DNA of 64,000 bases from Arthrobacter sp. MA-N2 (GTDB lineage Bacteria > Actinomycetota > Actinomycetes > Actinomycetales > Micrococcaceae), in assembly GCF_000517125.1 (NCBI RefSeq), contig NZ_KI912155.1, forward strand, positions 1,840,696 through 1,904,695. The letters are read 5' to 3'. Of the stretch, positions 48,898 through 58,375 are shown one piece after another. The notes beneath the pieces are model-generated. The model was not told the DNA's origin, made no database searches, and worked only from the letters and a program-made list of their open reading frames with translations. The position numbers and the translations under genes were made by a program. Position 1 is the first letter of the stretch. The number at the start of each line of letters is the position of its first letter.

Positions 48898-50529
48898 TTA
48901 GGCGGCCTGCAGTTCGGCGACGCAGGCAAACTTAAGGGCTTTGACGTGGTGTCGGAGCTTGCGTCGGTTGCGCCTGGAATGCGGTGCCGCGGTAACGGGA
49001 GGGTCTGTGCCCGGTGGCCCAGTTCTTGGAGGCTCAGTCCCTGGCAACGGCGGGGCTGTTGATTCGTAGTGGTGCCCGGTGGGGGTGCGGATTTCGATGA
49101 CATGCCGTGTCCCTGAACGTATTTTTGCGGTCCCGGTTTGTGCTGTCCAGCCGGGGAGTTCTTTGGTGTGGTTGCAGGCTTCGCACAAGCCCGCCCCGTT
49201 GCTCAGGCTGGTGGGTCCTCCGCCGTGCCAGGGGACGACGTGGTCGAAGTGTCGGATCGGCGCGTCGCAGTAGGGTGTCCGGCAGGTGTCGTCGCGGGCC
49301 TGAATGAAGCGCCGCATGCCTAGTGGAAAGAGCCTCGCCCGGGAATCAACTGCGAGGAGCTCCCCGCTTCTGGGGGCGGTAAAGAGACGCCTGACCCAAA
49401 CCTTCAAATCCTGGGCCTGGGCAAGTTGACCAGGTTCACTGACCGCGGGCTGGTCGGGTTCGGCGTGCTCGTTCCCGGCAAGCATTGTCCTGGCCCAGGC
49501 GGCGGGGACGATGCCGTAGCCGGGGAGCCGGGCCGGTTCGCTGTCGCCCTGGAAGAGGGTGCGGTCGGTCATGACGAGCTGGACTTCGACGCCGCAAATC
49601 CCGCCGGGGGTGCCGGTGGCGCGTTCGACGAGGGCGTCGGCCATGATCTGGCCCCGGCTGCGGGTCTCCCCGGCGGAGCGGAGGGTGTCGGCGTGCCGGC
49701 TCAGGGTCGCGTGCACGGCCACGCCTTGGGCGACGGGAAGCAGGGCGGTCAGGTAGGTCATGGTGTCCGGGGCCGGGCGCAGGCTGACGTGCCGTTCGGT
49801 GGCGGCCTGGCTGGCGCGCTGCGTGACGGAGCGCGGGTCCCGCCGGTAGGCCGCGGCGGTGATGGCCTTGTCTCCGGCGCCGTCGAAGATCCCCGTGTCG
49901 GCGGCGAGCTCTTCGTCCACGGCGCAGCGGTCTTCGGCGGTCAGGCATGCTGTTTCCTTCACGAGCAGGGTGGCGCGCCATTCGTTCAGCTGTCCGGTGT
50001 TGAGGGCGGCGAGGGTGTGCGGCATTTCGGTGACCAGGGCTTTCGCGAGTCCGAGGAGCCGGGATCCGCGGGCCGGGGACTCCCTCCGGGCCAAGGCTAT
50101 TTGTGCTCCGACGCCGCGTCCCTGCCCGTCGGCAGGAACGCCCATGTCCTTCTCGGCGCTGCGCTGGGCGGCATCGAACGCGACAGCGATCCGGGCCTGG
50201 GCGCACGCGATCGCGGACTTTAGGTTTTCAAGGCCCCGCAACTGGTTTATCAGGTCGGCAAGCTCGGTGCCGACAGCTAGTTCGGTGCCGACGGTGCCTG
50301 GCCGGAGCGAGTTCACCGCGTCGATCAGATCCTGCACCCGAACCCGCGGGACAGCAAAATCCGGACCCGCGCCGCGGGAAGGCGCGCCCGAACCGATCAG
50401 CTGTGTTTCCCGGTTCCCGGCCATAACCAAAGCATCGCAAAGGGGTACGACATTATTAGCTCGAAGTACACCTGCCCGCCGAAAGAATCGGAAAATTGGC
50501 AGAAATCTTCTGGTCTCAGGCGACGCCAT
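48898..50529 (-). CDS. DUF222/HNH endonuclease domain protein
   Basis: A 543-residue protein. The DUF222 domain occupies about residues 70-350. The HNH nuclease is near residues 420-475: [42 protein letters not shown], with the zinc CxxxxC/CxxC and the His-Asn-His residues in place. The end is Pro/Arg-rich ([21 protein letters not shown]). ATG 50529 has GAGGGTGGG upstream. Proteins of this type are repeated in actinobacterial genomes and have been linked to mobile elements. No function is established. A small internal duplication (VGTELA twice) is visible near residue 80. Confidence 0.85.
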   Translation of the reverse strand: MASPETRRFLPIFRFFRRAGVLRANNVVPLCDALVMAGNRETQLIGSGAPSRGAGPDFAVPRVRVQDLIDAVNSLRPGTVGTELAVGTELADLINQLRGLENLKSAIACAQARIAVAFDAAQRSAEKDMGVPADGQGRGVGAQIALARRESPARGSRLLGLAKALVTEMPHTLAALNTGQLNEWRATLLVKETACLTAEDRCAVDEELAADTGIFDGAGDKAITAAAYRRDPRSVTQRASQAATERHVSLRPAPDTMTYLTALLPVAQGVAVHATLSRHADTLRSAGETRSRGQIMADALVERATGTPGGICGVEVQLVMTDRTLFQGDSEPARLPGYGIVPAAWARTMLAGNEHAEPDQPAVSEPGQLAQAQDLKVWVRRLFTAPRSGELLAVDSRARLFPLGMRRFIQARDDTCRTPYCDAPIRHFDHVVPWHGGGPTSLSNGAGLCEACNHTKELPGWTAQTGTAKIRSGTRHVIEIRTPTGHHYESTAPPLPGTEPPRTGPPGTDPPVTAAPHSRRNRRKLRHHVKALKFACVAELQAA

Positions 50530-50639
50530 AAAAAACCCACCCTCACGGTACGTGATGTCGGCAGCGCCGCTCCGCGCCCGCGTCGGGATCTACGTGTTCC
50601 ATGCCATGCAGCCGAACCGCGGCAGTCATGTGAACTGAG

Positions 50640-51212
50640 CTAGGGCAGCCGTGAAGCCCGGAGGCGGGTGGCGTCGCCGGCTTTGTCGGGGTCGAGCGGC
50701 ACCGGGCTAATTAGCACAGCTGGGCCACGATGCAGGACGCCATCCGAGAGCGCTTGGCAGCGCACGCCGCCCCGTCCACGCATGGCGGCGTGCGCACCCG
50801 GAGCCAGGACTTGGTCCATCCAAGCGCAGGGGTGGGCAGGCCGCCCGCCCCGTAACCGCACCAGGCCGCCTCGCGATTCCAACTCGAATTCCTCGCCTAG
50901 CAGGGGAGCGAGGTGGGCTCCCCTGAGGACCACATTGCGGCGCGTGAGGAGCGGGTCAAAAGGCTCGGCACCCAACTCGGCGGCCATGGCTTCGAGGGAC
51001 TCGATGGACATCAGCGTGACTGCGGCATCCATGTGTGCGGCCTTGCCGAAGAACCGGTCACCGACGATGCCCTTGCCGCTTACGACGGCGACCTGCTCGG
51101 CATCCGTGGTGGGCACCTCGGCTGCGCCATCACGGGCACGGCCGAAGTAGGCGTGGCCAGATGACACGAGCAGATGCAGGATCTCCACGTTGTACCTGTA
51201 GCTTGGCGTCAT
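50640..51212 (-). CDS. MOSC-domain protein
   Basis: A 190-residue MOSC protein. The segment GKGIVGDRFFGKAAHMDAAVTLMS is the family's N-terminal sheet, TRRNVVLRGAHLAPLLGEEFEL the middle, and HPCAWMDQVLAPGAHAAMRGRGGVRCQALSDG contains the Cys that ligates molybdenum or accepts sulfur in this superfamily. Members handle sulfur or hydroxylamine reduction with the molybdenum cofactor. The start is placed at ATG 51212. It lies behind the 45-residue ORF. Confidence 0.85.
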   Translation of the reverse strand: MTPSYRYNVEILHLLVSSGHAYFGRARDGAAEVPTTDAEQVAVVSGKGIVGDRFFGKAAHMDAAVTLMSIESLEAMAAELGAEPFDPLLTRRNVVLRGAHLAPLLGEEFELESRGGLVRLRGGRPAHPCAWMDQVLAPGAHAAMRGRGGVRCQALSDGVLHRGPAVLISPVPLDPDKAGDATRLRASRLP

Positions 51213-51255
51213 GCCATAAGGTTATGCCTGTCCCTGATCAGCAGCTCCGCGGCAC

Positions 51256-51393
51256 TTAGCCCCAGCACCCAGTGAGCTGCCCGGCAAGGGTCCGACCTTG
51301 CTCGTAACCGGCCTGGGCCGCGGGCGGACGCAGCGACAGATCCATGGCATTGGCGCCGAACATGTGCTCGGAGTTGCTGGATACTGCGTTCAT
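51256..51393 (-). CDS. 45-residue ORF with strong ribosome binding site
   Basis: The ORF reads MNAVSSNSEHMFGANAMDLS, then LRPPAAQAGYEQGRTLAGQLTGCWG, with no hydrophobic segment or signal peptide. Its ATG at 51393 is preceded by GGCAGGAGGTGAGACCC, a near-perfect Shine-Dalgarno at good spacing, which is rare by chance. It ends in GCWG with a single Cys. It lies 88 bases after the iron transporter ATPase stop and 43 bases before the MOSC gene on the same strand. It could be a small protein, a leader peptide, or a precursor peptide. The family is not recognised. Confidence 0.5.
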   Translation of the reverse strand: MNAVSSNSEHMFGANAMDLSLRPPAAQAGYEQGRTLAGQLTGCWG

Positions 51394-51481
51394 GGGTCTC
51401 ACCTCCTGCCAATAGATCACGATCGCCACGACGCTCGGACGCCCGCGTTGTGGCGCGCCATCGTCGGCTAATGTCGCTTGC

Positions 51482-52636
51482 CTAGTCCTCCATCGGGAAC
51501 GCCACGCCCTCGCCCACCACGCGGAGGCAGAGTTCCGTCCCGGGCTTGGTGATGGAAGCGTTCCAGTGGCGGATGGTGATGACTTCGCCGCCTCCCGGAT
51601 TGGTCCGGGTGGCGCCTTCGGCAGCAATGCGCGGAGCAAGTTTGATCCGCACGGTGGTCTCTGGCCCGAAATAGTCGGTGTCAACCACCACGCCGCGGAT
51701 GGGACCGTCCGGGGCAATCCGGATCTGTTCCGGGCGGAGCATCAATTGCACCAGGCCCTGGGCCGGGGGACGGCGTACGGGGATTCCGCCCAGCGAACAT
51801 GTTGCCAGAGAGCCCTCCATCCACGCGTCCAGGATGACGGCGTCGCCGAGAAACTCTGCCGTGGCCCGGTCGGCCGGACGCGTGTACACCACGAACGGGT
51901 TGCCGATCTGCGCCAGCTTCCCGCCACGCATGATCGCTACCTGGTCTGCGAAGGAGAGGGCCTCGCCTTGGTCGTGCGTCACCAAGATGGTGGTGACGCC
52001 GGCTTCGTTCAGCACCCTCGCCACGGCGCGTCGAGTGGCCACACGGAGGCCGGCGTCGAGGGCGGAAAACGGTTCGTCCAGCAGCATGAGCTCCGGTTCG
52101 CGAGCCAGGGCACGGGCAAGCGCGACCCGCTGCTGCTGTCCTCCGGAGAGTTGGTGCGGGCGCCGCTTTGCCATGTCGGCGTCCAGCGACACCATCTCCA
52201 GCAGCTCCTGGACCCGGGCCTTCACGGCGCGACGGCCGCCGTCGAGCGCTGAGCTGTCCAGCCCGAAAGCGATGTTCTGTCCCACCGTGAGGTGCGGGAA
52301 GAGCGCACCGTCCTGCGCGACGTAGCCAACGTGGCGCCTGTGGGCCGGTACCCAAATGCCGTCCCCCGCCACCTTGCTGCCATTGAGGCTGATGGATCCG
52401 GTATCGGGGTGTTCAAAACCTGCGATCAGGCGCAGAAGGGTGGTCTTGCCGGATCCGGAAGGTCCTACGATGGCGGTGGTTCCGCCCTTGGCCACGGACA
52501 GGTTGACACCCTTCAGCACTTCCTGGGGGCCGAAATTCTTGGTTACTTCGGAGATGTCCAGGTGCGTGTTGGTAGTAGGCGCCACCGAAGCCGCGACACG
52601 GGGGGCCGGGAGTCTTGAGGGGGATTGTTCGGTCAC
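51482..52636 (-). CDS. fbpC: Ferric iron ABC transporter ATP-binding protein
   Basis: A 384-residue ATPase of the FbpC/iron-sulfate group: Walker [11 protein letters not shown]-loop [20 protein letters not shown], Walker [13 protein letters not shown] and THDQGEA. A C-terminal regulatory TOBE-like domain (about 265-384) follows. GTG 52636 overlaps the permease stop (GTGA). The operon is fbpA-fbpB-fbpC, all on the minus strand, preceded by a DtxR box. It imports Fe(III) taken up by the lipoprotein. Confidence 0.92.
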   Translation of the reverse strand: MTEQSPSRLPAPRVAASVAPTTNTHLDISEVTKNFGPQEVLKGVNLSVAKGGTTAIVGPSGSGKTTLLRLIAGFEHPDTGSISLNGSKVAGDGIWVPAHRRHVGYVAQDGALFPHLTVGQNIAFGLDSSALDGGRRAVKARVQELLEMVSLDADMAKRRPHQLSGGQQQRVALARALAREPELMLLDEPFSALDAGLRVATRRAVARVLNEAGVTTILVTHDQGEALSFADQVAIMRGGKLAQIGNPFVVYTRPADRATAEFLGDAVILDAWMEGSLATCSLGGIPVRRPPAQGLVQLMLRPEQIRIAPDGPIRGVVVDTDYFGPETTVRIKLAPRIAAEGATRTNPGGGEVITIRHWNASITKPGTELCLRVVGEGVAFPMED

Positions 52637-54243
52637 TGTCCGGCTACTTTCTTGGACTGCTGGAAAAGCAGGTACGTCATGGGGGCAGACAAGAGGATCA
52701 TGAGCAAGGCGTAGGGTGCCGCTCCCGCGTAATCGATCTCGCTGCTCTTGCTCCAGAATTCAGTGGCCAAGGTGTGCGTGCCGTTGGGGGATAGCAGCAG
52801 GGTCGCCGTCAGTTCATTGACGATGGCGAGGAAGACCAGTGCGGCTCCGCCGGCAGCGGCCGGAGCCGTGAGGCGCAGGGTTACCTTGAGGAAGGACACG
52901 AGGGGTGCCTTGCCGAGCGACTGTGCCGCTTCGTCGAGTTCCTTGGGGGCCTGGGCCAAGCCGGAGCGGATGTTGACCAGGGCCCGTGGCAGGAACAGCA
53001 GCACATAGGCAGCAATCAGGACCCCGGAAGTTTGGTAAACGCCCGGGACCATCCGGATGCTCACGGTCACGAAGGCCAGGCCCACCACGATTCCAGGCAG
53101 GGAACTGGTGATGTAGTTGGAGAGTTCCAGCATCTTGCTGAACCAGCTGGGGTGCCGCACGGCCAGATACGCCATCGGGAAGCCGACGACGATTGTCGCC
53201 GCGGCGCCTACGGTGCCATAGGCGAGGGTCTGGAGGAGCGCCGGAAGGAACTCGTCGGCCGCCCAGACCCCGGCGCCTCCCGCCACTACCCAGCGCAGGA
53301 CAAACCAGACCGGCAAGCCGAAAGCCAAGACGGTGAGGGCCAGCAGGGCGAGCTGGGAGGGAAGCTGGAAGTGGCGCAGCGGGAGCCTGATCGACCTGGC
53401 CTGGGCGCCTGAACCGATCCGGGCGTAGCGGGCGGTGCCGCGGCTCCTGACTTCCACCAGGAGCAGGATGAGGCAGAAGAACACCAGGACGCTTGCCAAC
53501 ATATTGCCGGCGGTGCCGTTGAACGTGGACTGGAACTGGGTCATGATCGCCGTGGTGAACGTGTCGAACCGGATCATCGCGAACGCCCCGTATTCGGCCA
53601 GCAAGTGCAGGGACACCAAGAGCCCCCCGCCTGTCATCGCGATCCGGAGTTGCGGCAGGACAACGCGGAAGAAGACGGCCCACGGACCCAATCCAAGGGA
53701 TGCCGCGGACTGTTCAATGGCGGGGTCGAGACGCCCCAGCGTTGCCGCAGCAGGAATGTAGACAAGCGGGAAGTAGGACAGCGTGGCTATCAGCACGCCG
53801 GACCAGATGCCCTCAAGGGAGGGGACTGCGGACACCCACGCGTAACTGTTGACGAACGCCGGGATGGCAAGCGGGGCAGCCAAGGCCACGGCCCACCAGC
53901 GGTGGCCCCGCAGCCTGGTGCGTTCGACGAGCCATGCGCCGCCAACTCCCAACACCAGGCATATGGGCACCGTGAAGACCACGAGCATGACGGTGTTCAG
54001 GAGTAGCTCGCCGACCCGCGGCCTGACGATGAGCGCGACGGCGGTGTCCCAACCGGTCGCTGCCGTCATGTAAGCGACGTAGGCCAGCGGGATGAGCGAA
54101 AACAGGGCGATCAGCACCGCGAGGATGGATATTGCAGAAACGCCGAAAGGCGGGCGGGGGCGCTTGCCCCTACCCGCCGTCGTCGTGCTCTCCGAAGCCT
54201 CCGGAATATCCGGAGAAATGGGAGCCGTTAGATCAGTGGTCAC
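52633..54243 (-). CDS. fbpB: Ferric iron ABC transporter permease (two fused domains)
   Basis: A 536-residue permease of twelve helices formed of two homologous BPD_transp_1 halves, the FbpB layout. EAA loops appear in [29 protein letters not shown] and [27 protein letters not shown]. The GTG at 54243 lies four bases beyond the fbpA stop. It forms the membrane channel for Fe(III) with fbpC. The N-terminal 25 residues are Ser/Thr/Pro-rich and cytoplasmic. Confidence 0.92.
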   Translation of the reverse strand: MTTDLTAPISPDIPEASESTTTAGRGKRPRPPFGVSAISILAVLIALFSLIPLAYVAYMTAATGWDTAVALIVRPRVGELLLNTVMLVVFTVPICLVLGVGGAWLVERTRLRGHRWWAVALAAPLAIPAFVNSYAWVSAVPSLEGIWSGVLIATLSYFPLVYIPAAATLGRLDPAIEQSAASLGLGPWAVFFRVVLPQLRIAMTGGGLLVSLHLLAEYGAFAMIRFDTFTTAIMTQFQSTFNGTAGNMLASVLVFFCLILLLVEVRSRGTARYARIGSGAQARSIRLPLRHFQLPSQLALLALTVLAFGLPVWFVLRWVVAGGAGVWAADEFLPALLQTLAYGTVGAAATIVVGFPMAYLAVRHPSWFSKMLELSNYITSSLPGIVVGLAFVTVSIRMVPGVYQTSGVLIAAYVLLFLPRALVNIRSGLAQAPKELDEAAQSLGKAPLVSFLKVTLRLTAPAAAGGAALVFLAIVNELTATLLLSPNGTHTLATEFWSKSSEIDYAGAAPYALLMILLSAPMTYLLFQQSKKVAGQ

Positions 54244-54247
54244 AGAA

Positions 54248-55312
54248 TTACAGCAGTCCTGCCTTGGTCATCAGGTCGGTGACCTTTGAGGAGTTCAATT
54301 TTGCCGGATCCACGGCGGGAGCCTGCAGATCCTTGATGGGAACGAGTTTAGCGTTCGAGTCCACGTTGGAAGCGATCGCGTACTCGAAGGAGGTTCCGTT
54401 CTTGAGGACTTCCTGGCCCTGTGTGCCGGTGATGAACTTGAGGAAGGCCTGCGCGGCCGCGGCGTTCTTGGAGGATTTCAGCACGCCGCCCCCGGAAACG
54501 GACAGGAAGGCGCCCGGGTCCTGGTTCTTGAAGAAGTACGGGGTGACCTTGTTGGAGTTCTCGCCGGTCTTAGCCTGGTCGCCGTAGTAGTAATAGTGGT
54601 AGATCAGCGCGGCGTCGACCTCGCCTGCGTTGACTGCCTTCATGGCGGTGCTGTTGCCTTTGTACGCCTTGGAGTTGTCCTTCATGCCCTTGAGCCATTC
54701 GGTGGTGGCTGCCTCACCCTTTTGTTCGAGGAGGGCGGCAACAATGGCTTGGAAGTCGGCGCCGGACGGCGAAGCTGCCCAGCGACCCTTCCACTCCGGC
54801 TTGGCCAGATCCAGCATGGACTTGGGCAGCTTGTCGTCGCCGATCTTGGTCTTGTCATAAACCAGGACAGTGGAGCGGGCGGCGATGCCGGTCCACTTGT
54901 TGGTGGAGGGACGGTATTCTGCCGGGACCTGGGCCACGGTGGCCTTGTCGATGTCGGCGAAGAGGCCGGCGTTCTCAACCTGGGCCATGGCGGGGGAGTT
55001 CTCCGTGAGGAAGACGTCGGCCGGGGATGCCGCGCCTTCCTGGATGATCTGGTTGGAGAGCTCGCTGTCTGAACCTTGGCGGATGGTGACCTTGACGCCG
55101 GTCTCCTTGGTGAACGCATCCACCCATTCCTTGGTCAGGGTGTCGTGCTGGGCGTTGTAGACGGTGATTTCGCCAGCCACCTTGGTGGCAGCGTCGGCGG
55201 AAGCGGTGCCGGTGGTTGCGGGGGAGGCTGTGCCGTCGCCGCAAGCGGCCAAGCTCAGGGCAGCTGTGGCGGCGAGTGCGATGCCGGCCAGCGCATGTGC
55301 GCGAATCTTCAT
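54248..55312 (-). CDS. fbpA: Ferric iron-binding lipoprotein (FbpA-like)
   Basis: From ATG 55312 ([19 protein letters not shown]) the lipobox is LAAC, lipidated Cys24. The mature fold is the Fe(III)-binding periplasmic type: [20 protein letters not shown] at the start, [15 protein letters not shown], and [10 protein letters not shown], in which the adjacent tyrosines ligate iron. A nine-residue longer start (55339) is less likely. It is first in the iron operon and 70 bases downstream of a DtxR box, so it should be induced under iron starvation. Confidence 0.9.
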   Translation of the reverse strand: MKIRAHALAGIALAATAALSLAACGDGTASPATTGTASADAATKVAGEITVYNAQHDTLTKEWVDAFTKETGVKVTIRQGSDSELSNQIIQEGAASPADVFLTENSPAMAQVENAGLFADIDKATVAQVPAEYRPSTNKWTGIAARSTVLVYDKTKIGDDKLPKSMLDLAKPEWKGRWAASPSGADFQAIVAALLEQKGEAATTEWLKGMKDNSKAYKGNSTAMKAVNAGEVDAALIYHYYYYGDQAKTGENSNKVTPYFFKNQDPGAFLSVSGGGVLKSSKNAAAAQAFLKFITGTQGQEVLKNGTSFEYAIASNVDSNAKLVPIKDLQAPAVDPAKLNSSKVTDLMTKAGLL

Positions 55313-55381
55313 GAGGCTACTTTCTGCGAGCAAATCCAAGGGAGCCCGGGGGAAGGAAGTGCGGGCTCACAGCTTGAAACT

Positions 55382-55400
55382 TTAGGTTAGCCATACCTAA
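55382..55400. promoter_or_regulatory. DtxR/IdeR iron box
   Basis: TTAGGTTAGCCATACCTAA matches the actinobacterial DtxR consensus (TTAGGTTAGSCTAACCTAA) at 17 of 19 positions. It lies 69 bases upstream of the fbpA start, in the expected promoter position. Iron-loaded DtxR should repress the fbpABC operon. Confidence 0.9.
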
Positions 55401-55470
55401 ATTTCCATCCAGAAAGCGTGATCGTGACACGAATCACATACATTACGTAAGATTTACATGACCTAATTGC

Positions 55471-56004
55471 TTACTCGGGTTCTGATAGGCCGAGGCTCAA
55501 TTGCTTGGCGTGGAAATCGAAATGCCTCGTGGCGTAGCTATAGATGTCCGAGAGTGCCATATCGGCGGTGAACAAAGGGTCCCATCGCGTGGGGAAGGGT
55601 ACGGACCTGGCCAGGGAAGCCGGGCTTTCGTGTTGGAGCCGACGGGTAAGGGCCGCGACCGTCTTTTCGAGCTTCCGGCTCATCCGGTGCCGGTTGTAGA
55701 CCATCGCGGCGGCCCGCGATCCCCAGTAGTTAACGACGTCGAACGGGCCGGTGGCCGTGTCTAGTCCGGCGGCGAAAGCCCTCCTCCACGATGGGGGCAG
55801 GCTGCTGATCACCCGAACCAAAGGGAGCAGGGTCCGGACGATCATGTATCCGAAGACCATGTGGAAAAGCAGTTCCTCGTTGGTCCAGCGGGTCCCATTG
55901 CTCTTGCGCTGCAGATCCGAGGTGGTGGCATTCTCCAGCCAACCCTTCAGCTCCCGCATAGCACGGCTGTAGTCGGTCACGGTCTGCTCCTGGAACGGTT
56001 CCAT
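55471..56004 (-). CDS. DinB-superfamily protein
   Basis: A 177-residue four-helix DinB-like protein. Metal ligands are suggested by the His in ELLFHMVFGYMIV and by two His in YATRHFDFHAKQLSL. These proteins are thiol- or metal-dependent and in actinobacteria often use mycothiol. It ends the arsenic operon, 15 bases after the ArsC-like gene. A role in thiol transfer during arsenic detoxification is possible but not shown. Confidence 0.75.
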   Translation of the reverse strand: MEPFQEQTVTDYSRAMRELKGWLENATTSDLQRKSNGTRWTNEELLFHMVFGYMIVRTLLPLVRVISSLPPSWRRAFAAGLDTATGPFDVVNYWGSRAAAMVYNRHRMSRKLEKTVAALTRRLQHESPASLARSVPFPTRWDPLFTADMALSDIYSYATRHFDFHAKQLSLGLSEPE

Positions 56005-56019
56005 GGTCTCCTCGGGCGC

Positions 56020-56442
56020 CTACTTCTCCACGAGTTCAGCGTAGAGCTTTTGGACACGGGCCTGGATGTCGTCCCGGACCAGACGCATGCGTTCCAGGCC
56101 TTCGATTCCGCGCGTAGATGGCTCGTCGGTCTCCCAGGTTTCAAAGCGGGCCGTGCCGTGGTGTTCGAGCTTGGCTTCGGTGCCCAGGACAACAACGACG
56201 TCGACGGCCTCGAGCACCTCGTCTGTGACAGGTTTGGGGTGCTCGCCCGTGATGTCGATGCCGAGCTCGTTGAGGGACTCCACGGACTCCGGGTTCAACC
56301 CTTTTCCGGGCGTGGTTCCGGCGGAGTAGATCGCGACTGCCTCTCCGGCCAGATCCCGCATAAGCCCGGCGGCGAGCTGGGACTTGCCGCCGTTCTTGCT
56401 GCAGACGAAAAGGACGCTGGGTACCTTGCTGATTTCAGTCAT
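56020..56442 (-). CDS. ArsC-like low-molecular-weight phosphatase-fold protein (Lys variant)
   Basis: A 140-residue protein from ATG 56442 (MTEISKVPSVLFVCSKNGGK). The P-loop reads CSKNGGKSQLAAGL. The catalytic Cys is kept, but the usual Arg of CX5R is replaced by Lys (CX5K). This replacement is known in mycothiol-dependent arsenate reductases of corynebacteria (inference by resemblance). DVVVVLGTEAKL corresponds to the family's second half. It follows the flavoprotein gene and precedes the DinB gene in the same operon. Confidence 0.83.
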   Translation of the reverse strand: MTEISKVPSVLFVCSKNGGKSQLAAGLMRDLAGEAVAIYSAGTTPGKGLNPESVESLNELGIDITGEHPKPVTDEVLEAVDVVVVLGTEAKLEHHGTARFETWETDEPSTRGIEGLERMRLVRDDIQARVQKLYAELVEK

Positions 56443-56497
56443 GCCTACGATTCTTCCTCCTGTTTGGACGTTCCCAGCGCACGGCGGCGGGTGGGGG

Positions 56498-57895
56498 TCA
56501 GAGTCCGCCGTTGCGTCCGTGCGAAAGCCCGGTGCGTCCGTGCGAAAGCCCGGTGGGGAAGCCGATGAGGACCGGTTCGGGTGCTGCGCAGCAGCCGGTG
56601 TCCTCCGATGCTGCCGTGCCCGGGGAAGGAATGTCGCAGCTGGTGCCGCCGTCCGTGGAGCAGACTCCGGTTTCGGGCAGTTCCAGGTGGACGGTGTCGG
56701 CTGCGGCCTGGTCACCGGCCAAGGCTGCGGCGACGGAACGGACTTGTTCGTAGCCCGTGGCCAGCAGGAAGGTCGGGGCCCGGCCGTAGGACTTCATGCC
56801 CACGATGTAGAAGTCTTTCTCCGGGTGGGCCAGCAGCTTGGCCCCATGAGGCGGGACGGTGCCACAGGAGTGGAACTCGGGGTCGATCAGCGGGCCCAGC
56901 TCAACGGGGGCCTCGACGGCGGGGTCCAGGTTGAGGCGGAGTTCGCGCAGGATCTCCAGCTCGGGGCGAAAACCGGTGCAGGGAACGATGATGTCGGCTT
57001 CCACGCTGCGCCCGTCGACGGCCTCAACGCTCACGTGGGTGTCGAGGGTGTTCAGGGCGCCGATGTTGTAACCGGTGTGCAGTTCGATGGTTCCGGCGTT
57101 GACCAGGCGGCGGAGCCGGGATCCGAGCTGCCCGCGGGCGGGCAGGCCATCGGCGTCGCCGCCGCCATAGACCTTTTCCGCCGATGCTCCTCGGATGGCC
57201 CACAGGATCCTGGTTCCGGGTGCATCCTTGGCCAGGTCCGTGAGGTTGATCAGGGTGTTCGCCGCAGAGTGGCCCGCTCCGACCACCAGGACCCGGCGGC
57301 CGGCAAACGCTGCGCGGTCCCGTCCGGCGACATCGGGAAGGGGCGACGAGATCCGGCCAGCGGCAGCGTTCTCGCCGATGGCCGGCAGGCCCGAGGTGCC
57401 AAGCGGGTTGCGGGTGGACCACGTGCCGGAGGCATCGATCACGGCTGCCACGGCATGGTCCCGTACTTCCCCGCCTCCGTGGTGGACCCGGACGGTGAAA
57501 GGGGTGGTGTCGCGGTCGCGGACATGTGTCTTGTCCAAGCCCGCGCGGGTGACCGCCACAACGCGGGCTCCCGTCCGCAGACGGGAAGCGAGAGCGGGGA
57601 GCGCGGCCAAAGGGGCCAGATACTGCTCGACGAGTTCTCCGCCATAGGGCAGCGCGGTCAGGCGCGGGGTCTCCCAACCGGAAGCCTCGAGCAGGCGGAC
57701 GGCCGCGGCGTCGAGGTTGAATCGCCACGGGGAGAACAGGCGGATGTGGCGCCACTGCTCGATCGCCGCACCCGCGGTGGGGCCCGCTTCGAAGATCACC
57801 GGTTCCAGTCCGCGCTCCAAGAGGTGGGCCGCGGCGGCCAGGCCTATCGGTCCGGCGCCGATCACGGCAACGGGAAGTTTCTTTGTCGAATCCAT
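56498..57895 (-). CDS. FAD-dependent NAD(P)-binding oxidoreductase of the arsenic operon
   Basis: A 465-residue flavin monooxygenase/thioredoxin-reductase-like protein: FAD motif VAVIGAGPIGLAAAAHLLERG (GxGxxG), NAD(P) motif VLVVGAGHSAANTLINL, and EADIIVPCTGFRP near the end. The C-terminal 50 residues are unusual: ETGVCSTDGGTSCDIP and TGCCAAPEP carry four Cys, followed by a duplicated GLSHGRT element. ATG 57895 has GAGGACATC upstream. The context within arsR-aqpS-arsC points to arsenic chemistry (perhaps oxidation or an organoarsenical step), but the substrate is unknown. Confidence 0.82.
   Translation of the reverse strand: MDSTKKLPVAVIGAGPIGLAAAAHLLERGLEPVIFEAGPTAGAAIEQWRHIRLFSPWRFNLDAAAVRLLEASGWETPRLTALPYGGELVEQYLAPLAALPALASRLRTGARVVAVTRAGLDKTHVRDRDTTPFTVRVHHGGGEVRDHAVAAVIDASGTWSTRNPLGTSGLPAIGENAAAGRISSPLPDVAGRDRAAFAGRRVLVVGAGHSAANTLINLTDLAKDAPGTRILWAIRGASAEKVYGGGDADGLPARGQLGSRLRRLVNAGTIELHTGYNIGALNTLDTHVSVEAVDGRSVEADIIVPCTGFRPELEILRELRLNLDPAVEAPVELGPLIDPEFHSCGTVPPHGAKLLAHPEKDFYIVGMKSYGRAPTFLLATGYEQVRSVAAALAGDQAAADTVHLELPETGVCSTDGGTSCDIPSPGTAASEDTGCCAAPEPVLIGFPTGLSHGRTGLSHGRNGGL
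56512..56553. repeat. 21-bp tandem duplication at the 3' end of the flavoprotein gene
   Basis: The 21-base unit TGCGTCCGTGCGAAAGCCCG+G occurs twice in a row, encoding the repeated heptapeptide GLSHGRT. It is in frame and does not disturb the gene. Confidence 0.85.
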
Positions 57896-57952
57896 GATGT
57901 CCTCTGTTTCATCCGTAGCTGTGCGGCTCAAGGGAGGTGTCTGGTCATGGCC

Positions 57953-58375
57953 TTACGTGGCGGCGGGGGTGAGGGAATCGATCAGGCCCTCAATGCGTGA
58001 CTTGATCTCGTCCCGGATGGGACGCACGGCTTCTATTCCCTGGCCGGCAGGGTCCTCGAGGACCCAATCTTCGTAGCGTTTGCCTGGGAAATAGGGGCAC
58101 TCGTCGCCGCAGCCCATGGTGATGACGACGTCGGATTCTTTCACGGCCTCGGTGGTGAGGACCTTGGGAATTTCGGCGGACATGTCGATGCCAAGCTCGG
58201 CCATGGCTTCGACGGCGGCAGGGTTGACTTGGTCCGCGGGCTGGGACCCGGCGGAGCGGACGTCGATCCGTCCTTGGGCCAGGGTGGTGAGGAATGTTGC
58301 GGCCATCTGGGAACGGCCTGCGTTGTGCACGCAGACGAAGAGGACGGACGGTTTCTTGGCGGGTTCAGTGCTCAT
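57953..58375 (-). CDS. arsC: Arsenate reductase ArsC (low-molecular-weight phosphatase type)
   Basis: A 140-residue enzyme with the catalytic P-loop CVHNAGRSQ (CX5R), followed by GDECPYFPGKRYEDWVLEDPAGQ, which contains the resolving Cys and the WxxDDP-like element. It reduces arsenate to arsenite using a thiol cofactor, probably mycothiol in this group. It overlaps the aquaporin gene by four bases (ATGA) and precedes the flavoprotein gene. Confidence 0.92.
   Translation of the reverse strand: MSTEPAKKPSVLFVCVHNAGRSQMAATFLTTLAQGRIDVRSAGSQPADQVNPAAVEAMAELGIDMSAEIPKVLTTEAVKESDVVITMGCGDECPYFPGKRYEDWVLEDPAGQGIEAVRPIRDEIKSRIEGLIDSLTPAAT

Noticed and set aside
48898..50529. HNH gene as part of an intron or integrated phage
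   Set aside because: There are no intron ends, phage structural genes, integrase or attachment repeats around it. DUF222/HNH genes are common in actinobacterial chromosomes.
56384..58000. Plus-strand ORF of 538 residues across the arsenic operon
   Set aside because: It is antisense to the flavoprotein gene, which has intact FAD and NAD(P) motifs and a proper ribosome binding site.
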